Positions 44,301 through 55,960 of a stretch of 64,000 nt of DNA are shown here, one piece after another (the stretch's first letter is position 1; the number at the start of each line of letters is the position of its first letter). The stretch comes from Sarcocystis neurona. Lineage: Eukaryota; Apicomplexa; Conoidasida; Eucoccidiorida; Sarcocystidae. Under the pieces are notes generated by a model. It did not search any database. It was given only the letters and a program-made list of their open reading frames with translations, and was not told the DNA's origin. The stretch covers positions 1,111,458 through 1,175,457 of the forward strand of contig KL647303.1 in assembly GCA_000727475.1 (NCBI GenBank), in the 5' to 3' direction. The position numbers and the translations under genes were made by a program.

Positions 44301-47300
44301 GTCCTTCAACACGTATATGCAAACAGACACACACACATATATACCCAGAGGGCTACTTAGAGAGAAGAATAAATTCACGGTATCACACACAAATAATTGC
44401 ATGCACGATAAACTTATATATATGCGAACAGACAGTTTTCTGTAGTATTTCTCTCGAAACAAATACTCTGGTGTATGCCTATTTACATACGTATATATAC
44501 ATATATGCTGGGGAGGTGGTTGGTCGCAAAACCTGGACGGAGGGCCATGCATATATGCAGAGACACATAAGAGCGTGTTGTCTACACCTGAGTGCCTCCG
44601 TAGGCTTACGTGTATGTACATTTGCATGCATAAATACACAGATATATGCATATGCTTAAATATATATATGGAAAGGCATACAGAAGTGGCTGCACGCGTA
44701 GACGTAAATCGGCGCATGCAGCATGTTGTACCGTGCCGAGGGCGTAGGAGGGCGGCTAGGAACGTCACCTAGGCAGACGCACTCGCGTAGCGCGCTAACT
44801 AGTGACGCAGCCCCTTGGGATGCTCTTGCTGCAAACAGAGAGCTGCTGCTGCTTCTTCATCCGTTGCTGCATGTGCTACCCGTCTTGTGGCTGCTGTTTT
44901 CTGTACTGCTCTACTGCTGTTGGCGCGGCTCCCTGCCGCTGCTAGTCAGGCTGCACTAGCGTCGCTCGCTCTCTTTCACGTAGTGTTGCTTCGCGGAATG
45001 TTGCAGGTGCTGCTGGGGCATTGCTGTTGCAGGGGCATTACTGCTCCTGGGGCATTGCTGTTGCAGGGGCATTGCTGCTGCTGGGGCATTGCTGTTGCAG
45101 GGGCATTGTTGCTGCTGGGGCACTGCTGCTGCTGGGGCATTGCTGTTGCTCGGGCATTGCTGTTGCTCGGGCATTGCTGCTGCTGGGGCATTTCTGCTGG
45201 TGCATCGCTGCTGCATGAGTACCGACGCTGCTGCTGCTGCTTCTTCTTCATGTTTGGCTGCTTCTGGTGCTGCTGCTTCGTGTGTTGCTATTGCTCATCC
45301 TGCTGCATGCATTGCTGCTGCTGCCTCGTTATTTGCTGCTGTTGATCCTGCTGCTGCGCGGACTCCTGCTGTTGCTGCTCCGCACTGTGCTGCTGCAGGG
45401 GCTCCTTCACGTCCTGTTGCTGTTGCTTGTGATGCTTCGTCTGAAAATGTTGCTGCTGCCGCTGCTCCACGTCGTGCTGCTGCTGCTGCCGGCTGCTGCT
45501 GCTGGCTGCTGCTGCTCATCCTGCTGCTGACGGTGGTGCTGCTGCTGCTGGTGGTGCTGCTGCTACATCTTCTTCGTGTACTGCTGGCCCTCCGCCGCTT
45601 GCTTGCACGTAGGGCCACTGCTGCAGGCCCGTGCTGCTGCTTCCTACGGGCCCTGTTGCTGCTGTCGCTTCACGTTGGCTGTCGCTGCCACTTCACGTAC
45701 GACTGCTGCTGCCACTGCTTCTCGCACTACTGCTGCTGCTGCTCCTTCGTGTGGCCTGCTGCTGTCGCTACTTCTTCACGCCCCGCTCCTGCTTCTTCTT
45801 CTTCTTCGAGACTGGAAGCTCTTGCTGCTGCAGCTTCTTTTTCTCGAGCTGCTACTCTTTCGAAGCGTAGACTCACTCCGGATCGACCTCGAGAAGGCGC
45901 CGGACGAAGTCGATAGCAAGGGGGGATACGTTTTCCCACCTGAGCGGCAGCAGGACTCGCACGCATGCGCAGGCACACATGTATCATACTTTGTAGGCAT
46001 ATATTTCCCTTTCTTTTCTTTCTCTGCACCTGTCCTACCATGCGCAAAATTGACTCTGCCCTTCTGTCTACAGAACTCTTTGCGTCTCAGCCTGCACACA
46101 CTTCTACAACTTCCCTCATACGTGTATGGACCCGAACCGCAGCACACATACCAACGTATATATATATATATATGGAGCCGCAAAAGACACATATGTATAT
46201 ATATAACACAGCGTATATATGTGTATATATAATAAAGAGCCGCAGCATGTGCATATATATATATATGCAGAGTATACATATATGGTAAAGGCAGAGTCTT
46301 CGAACACTTGGAATTCCCTGCCTCTGTGCAGCAGCACGGCCTTCACGTTGCGTCTGCATATATCTATCTATCTATCTATATATATATGTACGCATGCATA
46401 TGCAAACACATATATATAGATATGCACGTGGAGGTGTTTTATTTGCAAGGTTCCTCTTTCGATTGGTGGATCGCTATGAAATTTTCTTCCCAGAAGAAAC
46501 TCAGCACCTGCTGGGGCATGCGTCCGCACACACACATACATACGCACGCACTTAGACATATATATGCGCACATGCACGAAGAAAAAGGACGAGAGAAATG
46601 AAGTGTATTGACGCCCTTCACATGTTGAACAAAAGGAGCGATCGCTGCAACATTCCTCGTCCACAAAAAAGAACTCATATCTCCATATATTCCGTCCTGG
46701 AAAACTCTACAGAAGAAGAACATACCTGCACTCTACAGGCAACAACAGGGCTTTTATTTGTGGAGTGACGCAAAGTTGCATATATTCCCAGCCCTCTGCA
46801 GTGTTGTCCACTCGTATGTGATAGGCAGAGCTACACACACGTATGTATGCATGCGCATGTATGTATGTATATGTATGTATGTATGTATGTATCTATGTAT
46901 GTATGTATGTATATGTATGAATGTATGTGTGTATATGTACGTACGTATACGTACGTATGTATATGTACGTATGTATACGTACGTATGTATACGTACATAC
47001 ATACATGTACATATGTATGTGTGCGTATGTGTATTTAAATGTATGCATGCATGTGTATGTATGCGTATGTGTGTGTGCGTATGTATGTATGTATATATGT
47101 GTGTGTATGTATACGTATGAATGCACGCATTTATGTATACGTATGTACGTAGGTATCGATGTATGTATGTTTGTCTGTATCCACGTATGTATACATGTGT
47201 ATATGCATACACGTATATACATGTACGTCTACCTGCACATATGTATACGTATATATGCATACGCATGTATGCAAGTACATGCATATATATATATATATAT

Positions 47301-50300
47301 ATATACATATATGTATAATGAGTTTCTCTCTGCATGCATGGAGACCCATGACGCGTACACCTACGAGTAGTTGCTGGGGTTTACGGAGAGTGCGCATGCG
47401 TCTCGAGCCAGCCACACGCGTCGGCAAAAGAAGTGCATGCGTATATCTGCGTGTATACCGCAGCCTCACGTTTCGCTAAAAATAAAGAACTCTCCATTTC
47501 TTTCCCCCTCGTCCTTGGACTCAATTCACGTGCAGACACGCGCGCATGCAGCGCACACGAACACAGAGAAACGACGCGCGCACACGCTGCAAGCCACAGA
47601 CCTGCGACCGAGGCTGCTTCCACAGTACCGCATGCAGGCACGCGTGCGTTTCTCTGCATGTGTCTGAGGAGGTGGCTCGAATGTGCATACACAAATCGAC
47701 AAACGCACGTATCCATATGTCTATGTGCGTATCTATATATGCACATATACGTAACATACATATATATGCACATATATACATATATATATATATATATGCA
47801 GATCATTATTAAGTAGAGACATGTATATACATATATATGTATACATACACGTCACACACATAAACATACATATACATATACACAGACGTACGTGATACAC
47901 ACATATATGTACATATATATATATATATATATTACTACACGCATACGTATATACACATTATGTAGATACGCACGAACATAAGAGGTGTAGGTATGCATGC
48001 ACTCACGCGTTATATGTATACGAGAAACGATCATCACCGAAGACGAAAGGAGCGGAGCACAGATGAATACAGGGGGACTGCGCATGCATCTGTGTCTGCA
48101 TGCGTGCGTAGCACAGTACCCAGGACTTGTAGTGCTGTAGCGCCCGGAGAGAATTTGGTCGATCAGCTGATCCGGAGTGCCGTGGAAGGGGGGCCGGCCG
48201 CACAGCAGCATGTACACTGCATCGGAGCAGCAGCAAAGCAGCAGCAGCAAAGCAGCAGTAACAGCACCGAAGGATGAGATGTGACTGCAGCAGGGAGAAG
48301 CATTCGAGACGAACAGCGAGCAGTGACGCAGCCGCAGCAGCAGAGTATTACAGCAGCAGCAGGAGAGATCTCAGCAACGGCAGCAGCTGCGGCGGCAGCG
48401 CAGCGCACGGGCAGCAGCCGCAGGAAGAGTCGCATGGACGCGACGAAGTGCTCAAACAGTGAGCCGCGTCTCTCGTACACACTGCTGCTATTCGCCAGCA
48501 TCACTGAGGGGCAAGTCACATGCAGGCAGAGAGACAAGCAGCCGCTGTTCGCGCGCGTCTACAAAGGAGGAGCACCGAGCTGCATGCGTCTCTCTATCGA
48601 CGCAGGCAGTTGCATGCGTTTTTTCGAGTAACGTCAATCTGCATGCATGGTGTGCGCTGTGTGTTGAACAGCAGGCAGCGGCAGCGCCCTTTCCCTCGTC
48701 ATCACGGCAGGCAGCTGTTTATCTCTAAGAAACTTGTCAGCAGCGTCCAGAGATTGACTGAGCTGGAAGAGCTGGCGCTGCGCATGCAGACAATTCAACA
48801 GCGACAAAGAGGCGCACGCAGGCGGCAATGCCGGCTCGCCGCATGTAGCAAGTTAAGTCGCAGCGGTGGACACCCTAGGGAGGCCCCACTCTGTTAGCGG
48901 TCAAAACCACGGCAGTGACTAGCTGTCGCTATATGCAAGCAACGACCTCGGCAGCTAGCTCGACGCACTGTCTCGCCACATGATGCCACGCGGCGCTGGC
49001 GGTGTACGTACTGCTCGCTACTCGCACCGCCGTGGGAAGGAGCGGAGAGCCGCGCACCTATCACGCCCAGGGACCAGAGATCGCATGCCTCTGTATATCC
49101 TCCGACGAGCATGTCTGAGCGCAGCAGCCACACACGCATGTTCATCTGCAGCACACGGCCCAGCTGAAGATGCACGCGGCTGTACACATTTGGCAGTCCT
49201 TCATACTGTGCTGGGTGTCCACTTGTGACCTAACGGAGCGCGAAGCTAGCTGGAGTTGCATGCACACAGCAAGGCACACCTCCTCGCATGCGTCGTACAT
49301 ACGGCTGCATGCAAAGGTACACTGGGCCTCTCTATTCACTTGCGTCTCCACAAGAAAGAAAAATTATAGGCGACTTCTTCTCCTCTCTAATTTCTACTTG
49401 ACAACGATACAGGGGACATCCTCTTCCCCTCCTGCTGCACGTATAAAGACACATAGGTGTCCATATACATGTAGATGTATTCACACGCACATACTCATAT
49501 ATACGCTCTCACATACAACTTCATTTACACCCACGAATTTGCCCGTGTACACGTATGTACACACGACCTCCTCTCCCCCTCTTCCAGCATCCACACATAC
49601 ATAGGTATGTGGATAGATATTCGTGTACACATATATGTGCCTGTATAGCCAAATTTGGCTGTGTACACGTATGTACACAGGACGTCCCCTATCTCTTCTT
49701 CAGCACACATATATCTACTTACGTGAATAAATATTCGTATACATATATATATATATATATGCCTGTATAGTCGAGTGTGGCTGTATACACGTATGCAGGT
49801 AAATTAGACGATCGACAGCGACACGTAGAATCGCATGCAAGTGTGTACAGGCGCAGCAGGACCGCCGTGAAGGTGATCGTCCGGGAGGTACGTACAGACA
49901 GACGCACACGCAGACACACAACATACGCAAAGATATACATGCAGACTTACGGATGTGGGGGGACACCGAGGAAGAAAAAACCGACCCACTATAAAGTAGA
50001 CACGTGTTTTTGTATACAGACTCACACAGGGACAAAAAGTTAGATATACACGCGAATCAATAGAAAATCGGTCGCTACATATATATATATATATATACAT
50101 ATATGTCTAGATGGGTATAAACGTGTCTGTGTACGCAAGTGTATATATGCGTGTAGACGTATATGTACATATATATATATGTATATGAGTAGAGAAGCAG
50201 CAGGTTGGCGGATGGGTAGGCGGCAGCAGCAGCAGCAAGAGCAGGAGAAGTAGCAGAAACAGAAGCCGCAGCAGAAGTGACAGCTGCCGGACCAGGGGGG

Positions 50301-53300
50301 GAAGCAGCAGCAGCGGCAACAGCAACAGCAGAAGCACCGCTGCGGTAGCAGCGCCAGCAGTAGCTGCAGTATCCGCAACACAGCGGCAGCAGCAGCAACT
50401 ACAGCAGCTGCAGAGGCAGCGAGAGGAGCAGGTGGGCAGCAGCAGGAACAGCAGCAGTCGAAGCAGCGACTGGAGCAGCAGGAGAACAGAGGCACTACCG
50501 GGAGGAGCAGGTGGGGAGCAGCAGCAGCAGTAGCACGGAAGAGGTGGAGGCGTGCTAGCAGGCGTCGCAGCCAAAGGGCAGCAGCAGCAGCACAGCAGGC
50601 CGCGTGGACGACAGCAATATGAATACAGCAGTAGAGGAGAGAAGTGATAGCCCGTGGCTTCCGTACCAGGAGAAGCGTAGGGCAGAGTGCCGCATGCAGC
50701 ATTCATTTTTTTCGATTTATCAACCCAGTGTTTTGCATGCCCTAGGTCGATCAATTTGACCGCGCCCCACGCCGGAACGGTCGCTCCCTCCGCGTGCGGC
50801 GCTGCTGTCGCGAAGGTCCACTTCTCCAGTCGTAGGTCGCGGTGGACGATGTCGTGCGCATGCAAATACGACAACGCGAGCAGCATCTGCGGCAGCCCCG
50901 CAGCAGCAGGACCGACAAAGAGTAAAAGGGAGAGAGAGAGGACGACAGAGAGACAGAAAGACAGAAAGAGAGACACAGGGAGACACACACACACACACAT
51001 GGCAGCAGCAGCGTGAGGGGAGACACGAAGGCTGTCGAGACACCAGAACTCACCAGCCCCGCAGTGCAGCAGACGAAGCAGCAGCCGCAGAAGAAGAAGT
51101 CACGTAAGCTCCTTTACAGCAGCAGGAGCCGAAGCACCACCAGCAGCAGCAGCACGACGCGTACTCGACAAGAAACGGGCAGCACCAGCGGCAGAAGCAG
51201 CCGCAGCGGCAGCAGAACGAAACCAGCAACAGACCAGAGAGGAACAGAAGAAAAGAGCGGGAGCAACAGCAGCAGCAGGAGGGCAGCATCCCCGTCCCCA
51301 CCACCAGTAACGCGGGCCACGCGCAGAAGCGGCAGGAATTCACAGCAGCAGCAGGGAAACAAGAGCAGCTGTAGGGCAGCAGAAAAAAGCAACACCAGCA
51401 CAGAATGCAGCGGCAGCAGAGAAAGGAGCAGCAGGAGAGAAGGCAGTGGCAACAGAGAAGGCAGCAACAGCAGAGAGGGCACCACTAGCAGAGAGGGCAC
51501 CACTAGCAGAGAAGGCACCACCAGCAGAGAAGGCAGCAGCAGCAGCAGAGACAGCAGCAGCGGCAGAGAAAGCAGTAGCAGCAGCAGCGCAGAAGGCAGG
51601 AGCAGTAGAGAAAGCAGCGGTACTCCCGGAGCAGGAGCAGAAGCAGCAGCAGAAGCAACAGATGCAGAAGACCATGCAAAAGCAGCAGCAACAGAGATGC
51701 AGAGGACGCAGCACGGGATGCAGCCACGTAGAGCCACAGCAGAAGCTGCTGCAGCAGCAGTGGAGGGCGTGCATGAACCGAAACAGAAAAAACGGCAGCA
51801 GCATCGGATTAGCAGCAGCGGCAGACCAGCAGCGGCAGCCGAACAGCAGCAGCCGAGCAGCAGGGCGGCAGCGGCACAGCAGCAGCAGCACAGCGGCGGG
51901 AGCAGAGCAGCAGCCGTAGCAAACGCAGCAGCGCAGCAGGAGCAGAAGCGGCAGGAGAAACACGAGAAGGAGGGCGCGCAGTAGCCGCAGAAGACACAGC
52001 TGGACAGCAGCAGGAGAGAAGAGATGCAGGAGGAGCAGGACGTGCAGCAGCACCGGCGGCAGATGCAGCAACAGCAGCAGCAGGAACTGCAGCAGAGAAG
52101 CATGAGCAGCAGCAGAAGTTCGGTCAGCAGCACAGAGAGACGAGTAGCCAGGGTATCTTCACTTGGGGAGAAATTCGGTAGATAACGTGTTTTCGTCTCG
52201 TTTCATTTTTGGAAGGCAACACTATCGCATGTGTTTTCTCAGCGACTTGTTTTTTCCTTTTCAAAGAGACAAGAGCACGAAATGGTGCCTTCCTCTTCTA
52301 AGAGGGACCCTTATTAAATCGGGAGTCTTCCTCGGAAGTGAAGTACGTGAATCAGTGCGTGCTCTCTATCTCCCTCAAATAGTGGACTTTGGTGGGGAAG
52401 GGACGAAGAAGAGGGCGGACCTGCGCGACAATGGGACGTGCCTCATTTTCAGGAAAGCGGCCACAGCGCCGCAGGTGCATGTACAGATCTCCCCCTGCAG
52501 GCAAGAGACACGGCGGCCAGGTGAGAAAAATTTTTTCATGAAAGAAGGGAGAAGCGCGGACGCTGGGCGTTTCCAAGTCGTCTCGACAGACGCAGGACAG
52601 GAGCAGCCGGAGGAAGAAGGGAAAGCAGCAAGGAGGCGCAGAAAATAGAAAGGCAGACACAAGTGTGCGTATATGACGGACATGCAGATATCCCATGGCG
52701 AGACGATCTTGCTGCTCGCGAACATAAAAAGTGCACGCAGGGAAAAACGCACACAACCCACGGCTCTGTCTCTCTGCCTGCAGTGACCCAACACGCAAAC
52801 CAAGAAAGGCACATAGTCACACGCATAATACATACATTTATATATATACTTCTATAAATATATACAAATTCGAGTAAACAGAAGCATATCTTTCCAGGTG
52901 TAAGCATAGATGTATATACATAAATATGTACATACGTGCATACACGTATATATATGTATATGCGTAGATATATATGTGTATAGACGTAAATATCTATACC
53001 TATATGTATTCATGTGTATATGTGTATATATGCGTCTGCTTGTTATTATATATATTCACACGTATGTACACGAGTATATACGTATATGCACGTATATATG
53101 TCTACACTTGTGCAGATGCATACATACATCTACGCAGACACGTGTGTATACATATCCTCGCGCCGGCGGATGTATCTCGATAGGTTTCTCTACTGATGCA
53201 CACACGCGTATACATATGTGTGTGGACATCGCATTCTACGTGCGAGTAAATATATACACGTAGAGATTTGCAAGTGTACATACACCTGAAACAGAGCTGA

Positions 53301-55776
53301 TGCGTGTTTACCGGTGCATGCGAGGGCCGTCCCCTTGCGCACAGACAGAAGCAACAGACGCAGAGAACTTCTTCGAGCGAAAATGCAGGGACTCATCTCG
53401 TGGGGGACATTCGCACGAAGACACGTCGCTGCATACCCCCGCTCACGCATGTACACCGTCGCTCACACATATATATTGGCGTCCACGTCTTATAACCCAC
53501 CTACGGAACACATACATATATATATTATGAATATGCATATACAGAGACGGGCACAGAGGCAGAGAGGCGGGCATATATACCTACATATATATGTATATGC
53601 GTTTATTTATATATTTAGGTGCTAAGACGCGTGTGCTCAACAATACATATCTAGGGGCATGTACTCAGACATACATACGTGTGTATATATATATATATGT
53701 ATGTTCAAGAGTTAGACTGATATATACGAGCATATATGCATACATGCATCATGTTCACTGGGACACGTATACGGTATATACATATATATGAGGGTACATG
53801 CACTTACATATATACACGTGCATATGTATACATATATATATGTATATATATGTATACAGACACAAAGATATATGTGCAGATGCAGGGGAGCCTAGACGTA
53901 GGCACGTGAGGCGGAGATGGGGTGAAAAGAAAATTGCATGGGCGCGTTTTACGAAGAAGTACGGGCACCTCCACGACGACCGCAGATACACGTGGGCGCA
54001 CCGGTAAGGCAGAGAAACGCAGATGAAACGCACACAGACTGACGGGCACAACAAGCAGGAAAAGCAGCGACAGCCGGCCCTACACCTCAGCAGGAGCGGG
54101 CCGCGCTGCACCTGCTGGCGATTTTCTCAACCACCAGGAGGAGAGTCTGCAGCTAAGAAGTCTCTTCGCTGCTGCCCGCTCGGTGTGGGGTCTTGCTGTC
54201 GGCTGAGGAGCGAAGTTTGAACGGCTGCTGCTGTCGACGTTGCTGCGTAGAGCGTCTGCTGCTGCTGCTAGCGCATGCTGCTGCCTGAACCCGTCGCCAC
54301 CTTCTGACAGCATTGCTGCTGCTCTTGTCGCATGCGCCTGCTTCTGTTGTCTCTGCTGCCGCACGCTCCTGGTGCGACTGTCCCTGCTGCGGTGACTACC
54401 ACTGCTGCCATCGCTGCCGCTGCTGCTGTTGCTCCTGCGGTTGCTGTCCCTGCTCCTGTTGCTACTGCTGTCCTTGCTGCCGCTGCTGCAGTGTTGCGGT
54501 TGCTGTTGCTGCTCCAGCTGCTACTGTTCCTCCAGCTGCTGGTGCTGCTGCAATGTCTGCTGCTCTTCCTGCAGTTGCTACGGCTGCTGTTGCTCCTCCT
54601 GCTGTAGTTGTTCCTGCCGTTGCTGTTGCTGCGGTTGCTGTTGCTGCTGCTGTTGGCGTGTGCCTGTTGCTTACCAGCGCAGTACTCTGTGACCATGAAC
54701 AGTTGATTCTCGTCTTCAAATACTTCGATAAGTCTGGCGACGTTCGGGTGGTCGACGCGGACGGACACGCTAATCTCATTTCTTATTCGTGCATGCGCAA
54801 GGTGTTCTTTAGTAATTGCTGCATGTGTTGCTGCTGCTGCTATTGCTGTTGCGGCACCGGCGGCTCCGCCCCCCGCAGGCGGCAGGGGATAGGTGGAGCG
54901 CAGTCCCGCAACAGCTGCGCGGTCTGCCGCAGGCGTCGTCCCAGAGGCGGGAGATGCATGGGTGAAAGGAGTTGCATGCGATGAAGAAGGAGCAGCACCA
55001 GCAGCACCAGCCCCAGCAGCCCCGGCTTCACTAGCCCCAGCAGCAGCAGCAGCGGGGAAAGGCACAGGAGAAGCTGTTGGTGCTGCAGTCGAGCGGGGCC
55101 GGTCTGCTGCACTGCCTCGCGGGACTCTCGAGCGGGAGGCCCGCGCGGGGCCGGAGGCGGCTGCTGGGAAAGCAGCAGAAGCAGCAGCAGATGAGGAGCC
55201 GGAAGAACAAGTAGCAGCACCAGCAAGAGCAGAACCAGGAGCAGCACCAGGCAGGAACAGTCTCTGAGGCTTCGCAGCCGAAGCTACTGCTGCGGCACCA
55301 GGGGAACTGACGATGCTGTTTTGGTGGGGCGGCGCAGCAGCAGCACCGGTCCCGCCGCTGGTGGCTGCAGGAGCAGAGAGAGCAGCTCCTTTCTTGTTGA
55401 AGAATTTTATACAAAAGTTTCTGCAACTAATTTTGCTCGTGCACTCGTATATAGGACCGCTGCTGCCTCTTCCCAGAATCTCGCAGGATATTCGGTAGCA
55501 GTCGTGAACGCTGCCCCACACCAACCGACTCACCACCTGCGGGCGTGCAGCAGCAGCAACAGCAGCAACGACAGCAGCCACAAGCACGAACACACGGGGA
55601 GAGAGGGGGCAATAGCGAAGGCAACGACATTACTTACATACATATATATATATATATACATCTATGTTTACGTCTGTACGTACTCCTCTGATTGTAGACA
55701 AAGACGTATACATACGTATATATATTTTTATTTGTAAGGAGATTCAGAGAGGGAACATCACTGTGACGTTACTCAC

Positions 55777-55814
<38 letters not shown>

Positions 55815-55929
55815 GTACTCCTCTTACTGTAGACAAATACGTACGGATCCGTCTATACAGAAAGACACGTAGAGACAAACATACATATGTAGAGATTTAA
55901 CTATACACTTGTATGCATGAAGCAGCGCA

Positions 55930-55960
<31 letters not shown>

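Larger units (their letters stand above)
50887..54674 (-). other. CDPK introns 3 and 2: CAG tracts and TA repeats
   Basis: Introns 50887-52420 and 52495-54674, flanking exon 3. 50930-51000 is GAGA/CACA. 51060-52130 is a long CAGCAG-rich zone with an 18-bp repeat. 52830-53860 is TA/CATA repeat. 54220-54660 is CTG/GCTGCTGTT-rich immediately after the exon 2 donor, keeping the frame open past the donor. Confidence 0.7.

Noticed and set aside
44815..45916. Long Cys/Leu/Ala-rich frames on the plus strand
   Set aside because: They come from CTG triplets and the 17-bp minisatellite. The true exon here is the minus-strand CDPK exon 45877-45939.
46368..46723. Minus-strand frames with [18 protein letters not shown] in CDPK intron 6
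   Set aside because: They look less repetitive than their surroundings, but exons 6 and 7 already join perfectly (SPG then WENVS). The sequence has no place in the kinase.
51013..52133. Overlapping 323-codon (plus) and 339-codon (minus) frames
   Set aside because: Both strands are open because CAG/CTG triplets lack stops. The segment is CDPK intron 3 and shows Ser/Arg/Gln or Leu/Ser repeats only.
53755..54111. Minus-strand frame between CDPK exons 2 and 3
   Set aside because: It has no kinase motif. Exons 2 and 3 join in phase and give an unbroken conserved segment, so no extra exon fits.
55427..55630. ATG frame upstream of CDPK exon 2 (MSLPSLLPP...)
   Set aside because: It is in a different frame from the kinase. 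The kinase frame itself has a stop at 55632 and no ATG, so exon 2 must be internal.
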